64,000 nt of DNA from contig JANYHM010000080.1 in the NCBI GenBank assembly GCA_025359065.1, positions 20,302 to 84,301 of the forward strand, given 5' to 3'. The stretch comes from Synechococcales cyanobacterium GL140_1_metabinner_5_sub. Its GTDB lineage: Bacteria > Cyanobacteriota > Cyanobacteriia > Cyanobacteriales > Chamaesiphonaceae. Shown here piece after piece: positions 54,267-63,970 of this stretch (positions within the stretch are counted from its first letter, which is position 1; the number at the start of each line of letters is the position of its first letter). A model generated the notes under the pieces. The model made no database searches. It was not told the DNA's origin and saw only the letters and a program-made list of their open reading frames with translations. The translations under genes were made by a program, and so were the position numbers.

Positions 54267-54304
54267 CATAAGAGTAACCAACCAAGTTATTTAAAGTTAA
54301 ACAT

Positions 54305-54820
54305 ATGAATTCTCATCGCTTAGTATCTGCGGTAATTATGGCCGCTTTGACCACAACTGTTGCCATACCTCAAGCTCACAGTCAGCAAACAGAGAGCAAT
54401 CTCCCCTACGTATACAGCAATTACACTTTCCCCCCCACCCGCAGCACCACAGTCCGCCATACCTTACGGTTGGCAGTTCCTGCTAATTCTCGACACGTGA
54501 CCGCACTCAAATTTACTGCTCCCGCTGGATTCACCCTTAACCGCGACGTTGAAGTTAACAGTAACCAAACGGGCGAGAAATTACCTGTTGATATCAATCT
54601 AGATCGTCAGACGGTGGAAATCAGTTTCAAGCGCCCCATTGCCCCTGGGACGAAGCTTGATGTCAACTTAAATAATGTTAATGTTTGGGGACTGTCTCGG
54701 CATTACGATGTCGCGGTGAAATTTGCGGGAGACAATCTCAATGCCAGTCGAGATAAGCTGCAAGTATCTGATAACAGTCAATATATCGATTTGGGCAAAG
54801 CCGATTTACGGAGACATTAA
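54305..54820 (+). CDS. DUF2808 domain secreted protein
   Basis: The protein has 171 residues with a signal peptide (VIMAALTTTVAIPQAHSQ). The mature protein is strand-rich: YSNYTFPPTRSTTVRHTLRLAVPANS, LKFTAPAGFTLN, ISFKRPIAPGTKLDVNLNNVNVWG. This fits DUF2808, a cyanobacterial family of exported proteins with unknown role. It is probably periplasmic or outer-surface. It has its own upstream repeats and lies before a MITE-like element. Confidence 0.82.
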   Translation: MNSHRLVSAVIMAALTTTVAIPQAHSQQTESNLPYVYSNYTFPPTRSTTVRHTLRLAVPANSRHVTALKFTAPAGFTLNRDVEVNSNQTGEKLPVDINLDRQTVEISFKRPIAPGTKLDVNLNNVNVWGLSRHYDVAVKFAGDNLNASRDKLQVSDNSQYIDLGKADLRRH

Positions 54821-54889
54821 ATTACTCTACAAGCTAGGATGGCAAAAGTCTGATGTAATAGCTCAATTTGATCGAGTTATTCTATTCTT

Positions 54890-54982
54890 TATAGCAATCC
54901 GACATGAGTCGTAAGAATAAAATCCAAGCAGTGGCAAAGTTTCTCAGCCGAGCTTACTCACAAGTGAGATCGGATTGCTATA
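54890..54982. mobile_element. MITE-like palindromic element, 93 bp
   Basis: Perfect 13-bp terminal inverted repeats (TATAGCAATCCGA and its complement) bound a 93-base stretch with no coding capacity. The outermost TA on both sides could be the duplicated target of an IS630/Tc1-type transposase. It lies 58 bases before the RND adaptor start codon. Confidence 0.6.
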
Positions 54983-55040
54983 CATATTTTCAGCATCACG
55001 CTGGTTTGCGGCAAGCCAGTATATCTTATCTTTAATAGTC

Positions 55041-57008
55041 ATGTTATTTAATCGGTTCAAGTCACTAGCTTTGTTAATTAGTACGAGCATTATTTTATAC
55101 CCACAGTTTGTCCAAGCAGGTGCTGGACATGACCATAGTGGGGGAAGTTCGTTTAAATCTGGTGGTGAGGCCACTGGTGCGGTAACAGTTGATGTCGAGA
55201 CGATTAAAAGACTAGGAATTAAGGTCGAACGAGTTAAAGATCAACCGCTAGATATTGGTTTGAAAACTACCGGACAAATCGAAACTTTACCTGACCAAAA
55301 AGTTGAAGTAACAGCACCGCTAACCAGTAAAGTTGTACAGTTACTAGTCAGACCTGGTAGTAAAGTTACTAAAGGTCAACCTCTGGCAGTAATTGCTTCA
55401 CCAGAGTTAGTTAACTTGCGAGTAGATTCTCAAGGTAAACAAGCCGACGCACAAGGGGCATTGCAAAAAGCCCAAGTTAATTTGCAGTTAGCTCAAGATA
55501 ATTTAGTCAAGCAGCAAACAATTAGTAATGCTGAAATAGCGCAAGCTCGGACAAAATTAACGGCTACTCAAGCCCAATACGATCGAGATAAACAGATCGT
55601 CACCCAAAGTGGAGTTTTAAAAGTAGCTCAGGAAAATCTCAAACTTCAGCAGCAAATCGCTAATGCCGAAATTACTAGAGCGAACACTGAAGTTGCGATC
55701 GCCCAGGAACAATATGATAGAGATAGTGAATTACTTGCCAAAGGTGCATTAGCCAGACGGCAAATGTTGGAGTCCAAAGGTAAACTTGAACGTGCCAAAG
55801 CTGATGCCGCTAGAGCCAAAAGTTTACCCCAAGTCGTGCAAGCTCAAAGTGATGTTAAAAAGGCGGAAGTAGACTTACCCTATCGCGAACTCCGCGCCTC
55901 TCAGACGAGTCTAGCTGAAGCCCAGTCACAGTTACAACGTGCTGGAACTCGTCGCGATGTCTTGGAAGCCCAAGCACAGTTAAAACGCGCTCAATCGGAT
56001 GTAGTTATCGCTCAATCGCAATCACAACTTAGCACTACAGCCTATCAAACCCGACTCCAACAATTGGGCAGCACCGCCAACGCCCAAGGGCTGGTAACGA
56101 TAACCGCACCGATTGCGGGAACTGTTGCCAGCCGCGATGTCAGTATTGGTCAATCCTTGCAGGATGCTGGAGGTAAACTGATGACCATTATCAATGATGG
56201 GCGAATTTTTGCAACGGCAAATATTTATGAGAAAGATTTAGGGGCGGTGAAAAACGGTCAAGAAATCCGTGTCAAAGTTGCTGCTTTGCCAAATCAAAGT
56301 TTTGAAGGCAGAATCACCCAAGTTGGTATATCCGTACAAGGCGAGACCAGAGTCGTTCCTGTGCAAGCCGAAATTAGTAATCCTAGCGGTTTGCTCAAAC
56401 CAGGGATGTTTGCCGAGCTAGAAGTAATTACCGATCAAACAACTGAGTCGCTACTGGCGATTCCCACCTCGGCGGTAGTCGATGCTAATGGTAAAAAAGT
56501 CGTCTATGTCCAGAATGGGAATGCGTTCCAAGCTGCGGAAGTCACATTGGGGCGCACTTCTGGGGACATGGTAGAGGTGAAGAAGGGTTTATTTGCAGGT
56601 GACATGGTGGTGACTCAACGCGGGACGCAACTCTACACCCAGTCGTTGCGGGGCGGAGGGGAAAAACCGGATGCAGATGGCGATAAGCACGAAACAGGAG
56701 AAGGGGATAATCATCAAGAGGCTTCAGCTAAAAGCAACACTTTCGTAATGCCACCGTGGTTATTACCAGTTGGTGGGGGCGCGATTATGGCGGCTGGAGG
56801 TGTTTGGCTGCTGCGGAAGCGTTCCCGTTCGGCTCCAACAGATGGTTTGGATGATGGTGAAGAGGAAGCTGATGCCCACAACTTTGATCTATTGTTACCT
56901 GCGGCGGAAGTCACCGAAACAGAATCCTATAAAAATAACCATAACTCGGCACCTTTGCCACCAGTAATCATAGGAGGAAAGAGCAAGCAAGGGGAGACTG
57001 AAGTTTAA
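55041..57008 (+). CDS. Heavy-metal RND efflux periplasmic adaptor (CzcB/CusB/NrsB-like)
   Basis: The protein has 655 residues from the ATG at 55041, where a signal peptide begins (LALLISTSIILYPQFVQA). The mature end is AGAGHDHSGG, a histidine pair like those in metal-efflux adaptors. A lipoyl-like part (VEVTAPLTSKVVQLLVRPGSKV) and a long coiled-coil hairpin with repeats (QAQYDRDKQIV, QEQYDRDSELLAKGAL) follow, then the second lipoyl half and beta barrel. Residues about 570-595 form an extra membrane helix (WLLPVGGGAIMAAGGVWLLRK), unusual in this family. It pairs with the pump gene 50 bases downstream. Confidence 0.88.
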   Translation: MLFNRFKSLALLISTSIILYPQFVQAGAGHDHSGGSSFKSGGEATGAVTVDVETIKRLGIKVERVKDQPLDIGLKTTGQIETLPDQKVEVTAPLTSKVVQLLVRPGSKVTKGQPLAVIASPELVNLRVDSQGKQADAQGALQKAQVNLQLAQDNLVKQQTISNAEIAQARTKLTATQAQYDRDKQIVTQSGVLKVAQENLKLQQQIANAEITRANTEVAIAQEQYDRDSELLAKGALARRQMLESKGKLERAKADAARAKSLPQVVQAQSDVKKAEVDLPYRELRASQTSLAEAQSQLQRAGTRRDVLEAQAQLKRAQSDVVIAQSQSQLSTTAYQTRLQQLGSTANAQGLVTITAPIAGTVASRDVSIGQSLQDAGGKLMTIINDGRIFATANIYEKDLGAVKNGQEIRVKVAALPNQSFEGRITQVGISVQGETRVVPVQAEISNPSGLLKPGMFAELEVITDQTTESLLAIPTSAVVDANGKKVVYVQNGNAFQAAEVTLGRTSGDMVEVKKGLFAGDMVVTQRGTQLYTQSLRGGGEKPDADGDKHETGEGDNHQEASAKSNTFVMPPWLLPVGGGAIMAAGGVWLLRKRSRSAPTDGLDDGEEEADAHNFDLLLPAAEVTETESYKNNHNSAPLPPVIIGGKSKQGETEV

Positions 57009-57058
57009 ACATGCTCGGAAATATCGTTCACTAAATTATCCTTAGTACCTGCTCGAAT

Positions 57059-60000
57059 ATGCTCGATCTGATTGTTAAATGGTCTATCGCTCAAAGATGG
57101 CTAGTCGTCATGGCTGCCATCGTTGTCAGCTTTGTCGGCTTCCAAGTTCTCACCCAGATGCCCCTAGACGTATTTCCCAACTTTGCCCCGCCGCAAGTGG
57201 AAATTATGACCGAAGCGGCGGGATTGGCACCGGAGGAGGTCGAATCGCTAGTTACGCGCCCGATCGAAAGTGCTATTAACGGTACTCCTGGCATCGCTAC
57301 ATTGCGCTCCTCCTCAGCAGTGGGACTCTCCGCAGTGCGGGCAACTTTTAGCAGCGATACAGACATTTATCGCGCCCGTCAACTAGTCACCGAACGACTC
57401 CAGCAAGCCCGCAGTCAAATTCCGCAAGGTGTGAAAGAGCCTGAAATTTTGCCCGTGAGTTCGCCGTTAGGTTGGACGGTGAAATATGCGTTTACCTCTG
57501 ACACCACACCGAATATGGAAGTGTGGCGAATCGTCAACTGGCAGGTCAAAAATCGGTTGTTGGCGATTCCTGGCGTAAGTAATGTGGTGATTTTTGGGGG
57601 CGATGAGCGTCAGTATCAAGTACTGGTTAACCCGAATCAACTCAAAGCATTTAACGTCACCCTAGAAGATGTCACCAAAGCGGCTAAAGCAGCTAATAAT
57701 AATGCCCCAGGCGGATTTCTGATCAGCCCCGATGAAGAGACACTAGTGCGCGGCGTGGGTAGAATTGAATCGATCGAACAATTAAAAAAATCGGTAATCA
57801 AGACTAAAAATGGCACCCCCGTTTTACTCGAACAAGTTGCCGATGTCCGCATTGGTGCGGCACTAAAACGCGGCGATGCGAGTTTTCAGGGTAAGCCAGC
57901 GGTGGTGCTGACGGTGAATAAACAGCCAAGTGCCGATACGCCGAAGGTCACAAAAGCAGTTGAAGCAGCCATTGAGGAGATTAAACCCAGTCTCCCCAAA
58001 GATGTGAAGGTGACAAGTACTTTTCGTCAAGAAGATTTTATCGAAGCCTCGATTAAGAATGTCGAAGAAGCTCTGAGGGATGGGACGATTATTGTCTGCG
58101 CGATCTTGATTCTATTTTTAATGAATTGGCGGACGGTAGTAATTAGCTTGAGTGCCCTGCCCGTCTCGCTGTTGCTGGGGATGATGATTCTCAACTGGAT
58201 GGGACAAGGTATCAATACCATGACTTTAGGTGGATTGGTAGTAGCGATTGGTTCAGTGGTGGATGATGCGATCGTCGATATGGAAAATGTCTACCGTCGG
58301 TTGCGGGAAAATCAACAAGCAGGCAATCCTGTCCCGCCATTACAAGTCGTCTTTGACGGTTCGGTCGAAGTGCGTGTGAGCGTGTTGTTTGCGACGATTA
58401 TTATTGCTGTCGTATTTGCGCCAATTTTTGCCCTCTCAGGGGTGGAAGGCAAGATTTTTGCCCCGATGGGGTTAGCTTATTTACTATCGATTGCCGCCTC
58501 TACCTTGGTAGCACTGACCCTAACTCCGGCGATGTGTGCCTTGCTATTGGTGAATACTAAACTACCGAGTACGGAAACTTGGTTAGAAAAACAGGCTCAC
58601 AAGCTTTACCGTCCGGCTCTGAAATTCTCCATCGGTCGTCCCAAAATCGTGCTGCTAGCTTCATTAGCAGCTTTTATAATGTCATTGGTCATGATGACCG
58701 GATTGGGGCAAGTATTTTTACCAGAATTTCAAGATCGATCGCTGGTGGTTGCGGCAGTCCTCAAACCTGGGCAGTCATTAGCGGCAATGAATCAAGTCGG
58801 TTTGGCGATCGAAGATGCCCTTAAAGGCAATCCTGGTGTCCAAACTGCTCAATTACGTTCTGGACGCGCTCAGGGCGATACAGAGGTTGCTGGGGTCAAT
58901 GCTGCCGAATTGGACGTGCAACTGAGTGAAGAGGGGGCGAAGGATCGAGATAAAACCATCGAAGCTATTCGCAAAGAATTCGAGCGCATTCCTGGAGTCG
59001 TACCCAATATTGGGGGGTTTATTTCTCACCGGATGGATGAAGTGTTATCGGGGGTCAGAAGTGCGATCGCGGTGAAGATTTTTGGCTCGGATTTAGAACA
59101 ATTGCGAACTTTAGGCACCAAAGTTCAGTCAACAATGAGTAAAATCCCAGGTTTAGTCGATCTCCAACTCGAACCACAAGTACCGATGAAACAGGTACAA
59201 ATTAAATTCGATCGCGATGCTGCTGCTCGCTACGGTTTAACGGTTGGCGAACTATCAGAATCAATAGAAACTGCCCTGAGCGGAAGAGTCGTTTCCCAAG
59301 TATTAGAGCAGCAACAAACGTTCGATCTAATCGTGTGGTTGCAAGATAAATATCGCAATAATATCGAAATTATCAGCAATCTTTTGGTCGATACGCCCAA
59401 CGGTCAAAAAATCCCCCTAGCTCAAGTCGCTAAGATTGAGAATGGCACTGGCCCTAACACAATTAACCGCGAGAATGTCTCTAGGTATATCGTGGTATCG
59501 AGTAATGTCGCTGGACGCGATTTAGGTTCTGTAATTAAAGATATTCGCGATAATGTGACGCGGCAAGTCCCGTTACCCGCCGGATATTATATCGAATATG
59601 GCGGTCAATTTGAAGCCCAAGAGGGAGCTACCAAAACTTTACTATTCTCTGGAGTTTTAGCTTTAGTTGCGATCGCTGTCATCCTCTACTTTGCGGTCAA
59701 ATCTATTCCAGCGACGATTATGATTTTGATTAACTTACCGCTAGCTTTAATTGGTGGGGTAATTTCGATCTCTCTAACTGGTGGGATACTTTCAGTCGCA
59801 TCAATGGTCGGATTTATTACCTTATTTGGAGTTGCAGCTAGAAACGGATTATTATTAGTTGAAAACTATAACTCTCGACTAGCTGAAGGACAACCTTTAC
59901 GGGAAGTTTTAATTGAAGGTTCAATGGAAAGATTAGTGGCAATTTTAATGACAGCATTATCTTCAGCTTTAGGGATGGTGCCGTTGGTCATCGGTAGCGG

Positions 60001-60184
60001 TGCGGGTAAAGAAATTCTCCAACCACTGGCAATTGTCGTGTTGGGTGGATTATTTACATCTACTGCTCTAACGTTGCTGGTGCTTCCTGCTCTATACATT
60101 CAGTTCGGTAAGTTTTTGGTTCCACCAAAAATCCGACTACCTACCGATACCGAAAGTACAGAACTAGAAGCAACTAGTTTCTAA
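57059..60184 (+). CDS. Heavy-metal efflux RND permease (CzcA/CusA/NrsA-like)
   Basis: The protein has 1041 residues and twelve membrane helices in two six-helix halves with large periplasmic loops. The proton-relay helix 4 shows VDDAIVDMENVYRRLREN near residue 402, with two Asp and a Glu. This is closer to the nickel-type group (NrsA) than to the copper/silver CusA type, as I recall the motifs; metal choice is not proven. It is the inner-membrane part of a trans-envelope pump with the upstream adaptor. No outer-membrane channel gene is adjacent. Confidence 0.92.
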   Translation: MLDLIVKWSIAQRWLVVMAAIVVSFVGFQVLTQMPLDVFPNFAPPQVEIMTEAAGLAPEEVESLVTRPIESAINGTPGIATLRSSSAVGLSAVRATFSSDTDIYRARQLVTERLQQARSQIPQGVKEPEILPVSSPLGWTVKYAFTSDTTPNMEVWRIVNWQVKNRLLAIPGVSNVVIFGGDERQYQVLVNPNQLKAFNVTLEDVTKAAKAANNNAPGGFLISPDEETLVRGVGRIESIEQLKKSVIKTKNGTPVLLEQVADVRIGAALKRGDASFQGKPAVVLTVNKQPSADTPKVTKAVEAAIEEIKPSLPKDVKVTSTFRQEDFIEASIKNVEEALRDGTIIVCAILILFLMNWRTVVISLSALPVSLLLGMMILNWMGQGINTMTLGGLVVAIGSVVDDAIVDMENVYRRLRENQQAGNPVPPLQVVFDGSVEVRVSVLFATIIIAVVFAPIFALSGVEGKIFAPMGLAYLLSIAASTLVALTLTPAMCALLLVNTKLPSTETWLEKQAHKLYRPALKFSIGRPKIVLLASLAAFIMSLVMMTGLGQVFLPEFQDRSLVVAAVLKPGQSLAAMNQVGLAIEDALKGNPGVQTAQLRSGRAQGDTEVAGVNAAELDVQLSEEGAKDRDKTIEAIRKEFERIPGVVPNIGGFISHRMDEVLSGVRSAIAVKIFGSDLEQLRTLGTKVQSTMSKIPGLVDLQLEPQVPMKQVQIKFDRDAAARYGLTVGELSESIETALSGRVVSQVLEQQQTFDLIVWLQDKYRNNIEIISNLLVDTPNGQKIPLAQVAKIENGTGPNTINRENVSRYIVVSSNVAGRDLGSVIKDIRDNVTRQVPLPAGYYIEYGGQFEAQEGATKTLLFSGVLALVAIAVILYFAVKSIPATIMILINLPLALIGGVISISLTGGILSVASMVGFITLFGVAARNGLLLVENYNSRLAEGQPLREVLIEGSMERLVAILMTALSSALGMVPLVIGSGAGKEILQPLAIVVLGGLFTSTALTLLVLPALYIQFGKFLVPPKIRLPTDTESTELEATSF

Positions 60185-60284
60185 TTGTCCATCTGTAAGT
60201 CCTTTCTGGCAACATTAACTGCTTAATAAATATTTCAGTATGAAATCTAATGTATTTGCCCTGTTTGATGAGTAATGTAACAAA

Positions 60285-60986
60285 ATGACACGTATTCTAC
60301 TAATCGAAGATGAGCTAGATTTAGGAGCCGAGATCGAACGATTACTAAAGCGTGAAGGTTACGAAGTTGATCGAGCCACAGATGGCGATCTCGGCTGGGA
60401 ATTTTTATCTTCACCAGATCTAATTTATGATGTGGCGATTATCGATTGGATGCTACCTGGGATTTCGGGCATCGATTTATGCCGTCGCTTGCGCCAACAA
60501 CAGCAGCAATTACCCGTACTGATGCTAACGGCTCGCAACGACATTAATGATCGCGTCACGGGCTTAGATGCTGGGGCTGATGACTATTTAGCCAAACCAT
60601 TTAGTACCATAGAATTACTCGCTAGAATTCGCGCCCTCAGTCGTCGCCCTGCTCAATTTCAATCGGCACAAATTAAGCTGGGAAATTTTAGCCTCGAAGC
60701 AGAAACTCAAGTTTTAAGATATAGTGAAGCTGGTAATATCTCTGAAGTAACGCTCACTCGGAAAGAATATCAAATTCTTGAATATCTCATTGTCAACCAC
60801 GGTCAAATTATCCCAGCAGATCGGTTACGTGATCGCGCTTGGAATTTAGAAACAGATCGAGCTAGCAATGTTCTAACCGCTCAAATTAGACTATTGAGAA
60901 AGAAATTATCGCAATTACCAATATGCTTAGAAATTGAAAACATTCACGGCATTGGTTATCGATTAAATTCATCAACTTCTATTTAA
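60285..60986 (+). CDS. OmpR-family response regulator
   Basis: The protein has 233 residues. The receiver domain has Asp54 in IIDWMLPGISG, acidic pair in LIEDELD, Lys in YLAKPFSTIE; the winged-helix DNA-binding domain follows (LTRKEYQILEYLIVNHGQIIPADRLRDRAW, ENIHGIGYRLN). It most likely controls the metal pump just upstream, like NrsR or CopR elsewhere. The kinase gene begins 10 bases after its stop. No clear binding repeat was found at its own promoter, though ATTTCAGTATGAAAT, a palindrome, lies about 45 bases upstream. Confidence 0.92.
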   Translation: MTRILLIEDELDLGAEIERLLKREGYEVDRATDGDLGWEFLSSPDLIYDVAIIDWMLPGISGIDLCRRLRQQQQQLPVLMLTARNDINDRVTGLDAGADDYLAKPFSTIELLARIRALSRRPAQFQSAQIKLGNFSLEAETQVLRYSEAGNISEVTLTRKEYQILEYLIVNHGQIIPADRLRDRAWNLETDRASNVLTAQIRLLRKKLSQLPICLEIENIHGIGYRLNSSTSI

Positions 60987-60996
60987 GTGCAAGACC

Positions 60997-62355
60997 ATGG
61001 AGAATGCTAGAAATGTCGATAAATTATTTAAACGCAAACGCTGGCTATTGACTCTAACCTATGCTGGTGTGATGGGCTGTAGTTTAGGACTGGTAGGCTA
61101 TGTATTTGATCGCATCGTTACCAATCTCAGTTATCAGTTGGTACAAAAAGAGATAGTTTCTGTAGTCAATAGTATTCACGATAATATTGAATATAAATTA
61201 GCCATTCCTGGAAAAATACCAGCAGAGATGTATGACAAAATTTCTGATCTTTGTCCGAGCTATTTGAACTGTCAAAGCCAATGGAAGAAAAAGAATCATC
61301 ATGAAACAATTAATGCGGATAGATATTACGCTAACTTTTTAAACAATTTGGGTAAATCTAGAGCTATTCTAGGTATCTATCCAAATGTACCCAAAAACTC
61401 ATTAAAATCTCTAGAGAAATTACGCTGGGAGAATTTTGAAGATCGATCCGGCAAACATTATCAGCAACTTACTATAGAAATTCATACCCCTGATAACCGA
61501 GTTTGGGGATATTTACAAGTAGGACGCAATTTAACAGATATCCAAGAATATCTGGGCAATATTCATTTAGTACTATTGTGTGGAATTATTGCCATCGGAT
61601 TTATCGTCGCGGTCGCTAGCTGGTATTTAGCCGGATTAGCGATGCGTCCACTGTCTCAGTCCTATCAACAAATGCAACAATTTACTGCTGATGCCGCTCA
61701 TGAGTTACGCACGCCTCTGGCAACATTACAAGTAATTATTGAAAATGGTCGAGCGGAATATCAACATCTTGCTCCAGAGTTGACTACTTGGCTCGATCGA
61801 GTCGAGCGACAAAATATTCGGATTGCTAGTTTAGTCAACGATCTATTATTTCTATCTAGCCTCGATCGTCCAGACAATAAGCCAATTTTAGAACGATGTT
61901 ATCTGACCGAAATTGTCCTAGATTTAGTCGAAGAATTTGCCATTCCCGCAACGGCTAAATCGATCAATCTCTGTAGTAATATCGATGAGCAAGTTTGGAT
62001 CGACAGTAATTCTGAGCAACTCTACCGAATGGGTGCAAATCTAATCGATAATGCAATTAAATATACTCCCACAGGTGGAGAAATAGCGATCTCGCTGACT
62101 CAGATTATGAATGATATTTCATTCCAAGTTAGCGATAATGGCATCGGGATTGCTGATGCCGATCAAGAACTAATATTTAACAGATTTCATCGAATCGAAT
62201 CTAAATCCATATTACCTCAGCATAGTACGGGATTAGGACTCGCGATCGTTAAATCAATCATCGATTTGCATGGTGGAAAATTAACAGTTTGGAGTCAGAT
62301 AGGTAAAGGGAGTACTTTTACAGTTAAGTTAATTAGCAGTATGAAGATCGAGTAA
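60997..62355 (+). CDS. Membrane sensor histidine kinase
   Basis: The protein has 452 residues. A first membrane helix (about 16-40) and a second (about 190-215, VLLCGIIAIGFIVAVASWYLAG) flank a sensing domain of about 150 residues. That domain holds CPSYLNC and, shortly after, KKKNHHE, residues suited to metal contact. The kinase core has His235 in DAAHELRTPLATLQ, NAIKYTP, DNGIGIAD, and STGLGLAIVK. It should phosphorylate the adjacent regulator in response to metal stress. It follows that gene by 10 bases. Confidence 0.92.
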   Translation: MENARNVDKLFKRKRWLLTLTYAGVMGCSLGLVGYVFDRIVTNLSYQLVQKEIVSVVNSIHDNIEYKLAIPGKIPAEMYDKISDLCPSYLNCQSQWKKKNHHETINADRYYANFLNNLGKSRAILGIYPNVPKNSLKSLEKLRWENFEDRSGKHYQQLTIEIHTPDNRVWGYLQVGRNLTDIQEYLGNIHLVLLCGIIAIGFIVAVASWYLAGLAMRPLSQSYQQMQQFTADAAHELRTPLATLQVIIENGRAEYQHLAPELTTWLDRVERQNIRIASLVNDLLFLSSLDRPDNKPILERCYLTEIVLDLVEEFAIPATAKSINLCSNIDEQVWIDSNSEQLYRMGANLIDNAIKYTPTGGEIAISLTQIMNDISFQVSDNGIGIADADQELIFNRFHRIESKSILPQHSTGLGLAIVKSIIDLHGGKLTVWSQIGKGSTFTVKLISSMKIE

Positions 62356-62553
62356 AGCCGTAAGTGTCACACCACCGATGACGCGGCTGGGATACATGAT
62401 AGCCCTCATCTGTATTCCGCTTCAGGATCTTGGCTTTGTCTCTCGTAGGTGTGGCCACCCCCAATCATAATCGCTCAGAACCACAATCATCGCAATTTTG
62501 AAACCAGATTAAGTGCAACTATTCGGTGGTCTGGGGGATTAAGTTGGATACTG

Positions 62554-62581
62554 TACCCCTGTTAAGGTGCCATCTGTACTA
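62554..62581 (+). repeat. Left terminal inverted repeat of the IS
   Basis: TACCCCTGTTAAGGTG followed by CCATCTGTACTA; the first 16 bases are identical to the right repeat. The transposase stop codon lies in its last three bases. Confidence 0.9.
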
Positions 62582-63925
62582 CTGTCCATCTAGCAACCTG
62601 AAAGTGGCTACATGAGGACGATTCCGGTTGCTCTGTTTTCTTGGGGCGGGCTTTTTTTCTCCCCGTGGAGAGGACAAAAATCTTTTCAAATTTACTTTTC
62701 TTGCCCATTCCCTCAGATATTCAGCAAATTCTATTACCTCCATCCGAGCAAATAACTCCCACTCTTCTGCTGAAATCGCGATTTCCATTCCTCTGAAATT
62801 TGACTGTACTTCCTCCACAACATAATAGTTCGACAAACCTGCCTCGATTTTTCCTGCACCATGTACTTCTTTCATCGCACCCCTTACTACAGAAAGAATA
62901 TTGAATGCCACCATTGCCATGCAAAATACGAACAGCGCAGCCTTCGGGTAGCCTAGCGCCTTCAGTTCACAATGAAAGACATCGGTTATCACTTGGAACA
63001 TCTTCTCGATTTGCCAACGCTTTAGGTAGATTTCAGAAGCAATCAACGCGGATACTTGCTCTTCTGGCAAATTAGTAAATATCCAGACTTCTTTTTCATT
63101 ATGGCGTGTGGGCTTTTCCAATCGAACTACTATTCGTCTAACAATCAGCCCACTATTGAGCTGTACTTTTTGTTCCAAAACGATGCCACTATCATTTCTC
63201 CCCTGCTCTTTTAACGATGTTAACTCTTTCCAGCCGATATTTAGATGCTCCCGAATTATAAAATAGGCTGTCTTCTTATCGATCTCATTCAAGAATGCGT
63301 GGGTACAGAAATTGCGGTCAGCAATCCATAATTGCTGTGCTTGAACAGTTTCTAGAATTTGTGGCAGAATTGAGCGCTCTTGAGCGTGGGCATCTTCTTC
63401 TGGAAACACGTCTACTACTAATTCTCTTTGGGGATCTAACACTGCAATAGCTTGTGCTGGCAGTGCTGCGGCAGTTTCAGTTCTGAGTACTTCTAGTCGA
63501 TGTTCAGTTCCAGCAATATGGTTTCCATCCACAATTCTTACCTCATATCCAGCCAGAATTACTTGATTTGCTTCTGCAAACTCTGCTCTGACCGCTAAAA
63601 GTTCAGTACTACTATAACGAACTAATGCCTGCGATATTTTAGTCTCTTGACCATTGATTTTTGCATACAGAGCCACTTTGGAGACTCCTATTACTTTCTC
63701 ATAAGCTTTGTAGGCAGCATGTATAGACGGGTGTATTCCACAGACAACCAAACTCATTAGCCCAACAAGATTTGAAAAGAGCAACTCCTTCGTATACTGG
63801 CTTTCAGCAGTCTCTTTAAACAACTGTTCTAACTTTTCAGGTGCAAAAATCCTTTCCATAATGGCTCTAACCATAACCGTTACAGCAGTATTCTCAACAA
63901 ATCGTTCAAAGATGGCGCTAATCAT
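62579..63925 (-). CDS. IS4 family transposase
   Basis: The protein has 448 residues from the ATG at 63925, chosen because GAGGGG lies nine bases upstream; a TTG at 63955 would add ten. The DDE catalytic core is visible: first Asp in VRIVDGNHIAGT, second in WIADRNFCTHAF, and the IS4 YREK motif in YLKRWQIEKMF. No frameshift or internal stop is seen, so the element looks intact and possibly active. It cuts and pastes the flanking 28-bp repeats. Confidence 0.93.
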   Translation of the reverse strand: MISAIFERFVENTAVTVMVRAIMERIFAPEKLEQLFKETAESQYTKELLFSNLVGLMSLVVCGIHPSIHAAYKAYEKVIGVSKVALYAKINGQETKISQALVRYSSTELLAVRAEFAEANQVILAGYEVRIVDGNHIAGTEHRLEVLRTETAAALPAQAIAVLDPQRELVVDVFPEEDAHAQERSILPQILETVQAQQLWIADRNFCTHAFLNEIDKKTAYFIIREHLNIGWKELTSLKEQGRNDSGIVLEQKVQLNSGLIVRRIVVRLEKPTRHNEKEVWIFTNLPEEQVSALIASEIYLKRWQIEKMFQVITDVFHCELKALGYPKAALFVFCMAMVAFNILSVVRGAMKEVHGAGKIEAGLSNYYVVEEVQSNFRGMEIAISAEEWELFARMEVIEFAEYLREWARKVNLKRFLSSPRGEKKPAPRKQSNRNRPHVATFRLLDGQ

Positions 63926-63970
63926 GTTCAATTCCCCTCTGACAAAGCTTTTCAAGTCATGGGTAGATTA

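Noticed and set aside
62356..62553. Possible gene remnant between the sensor kinase and the IS
   Set aside because: No frame in these 198 bases resembles a family; it may be ordinary non-coding flank.
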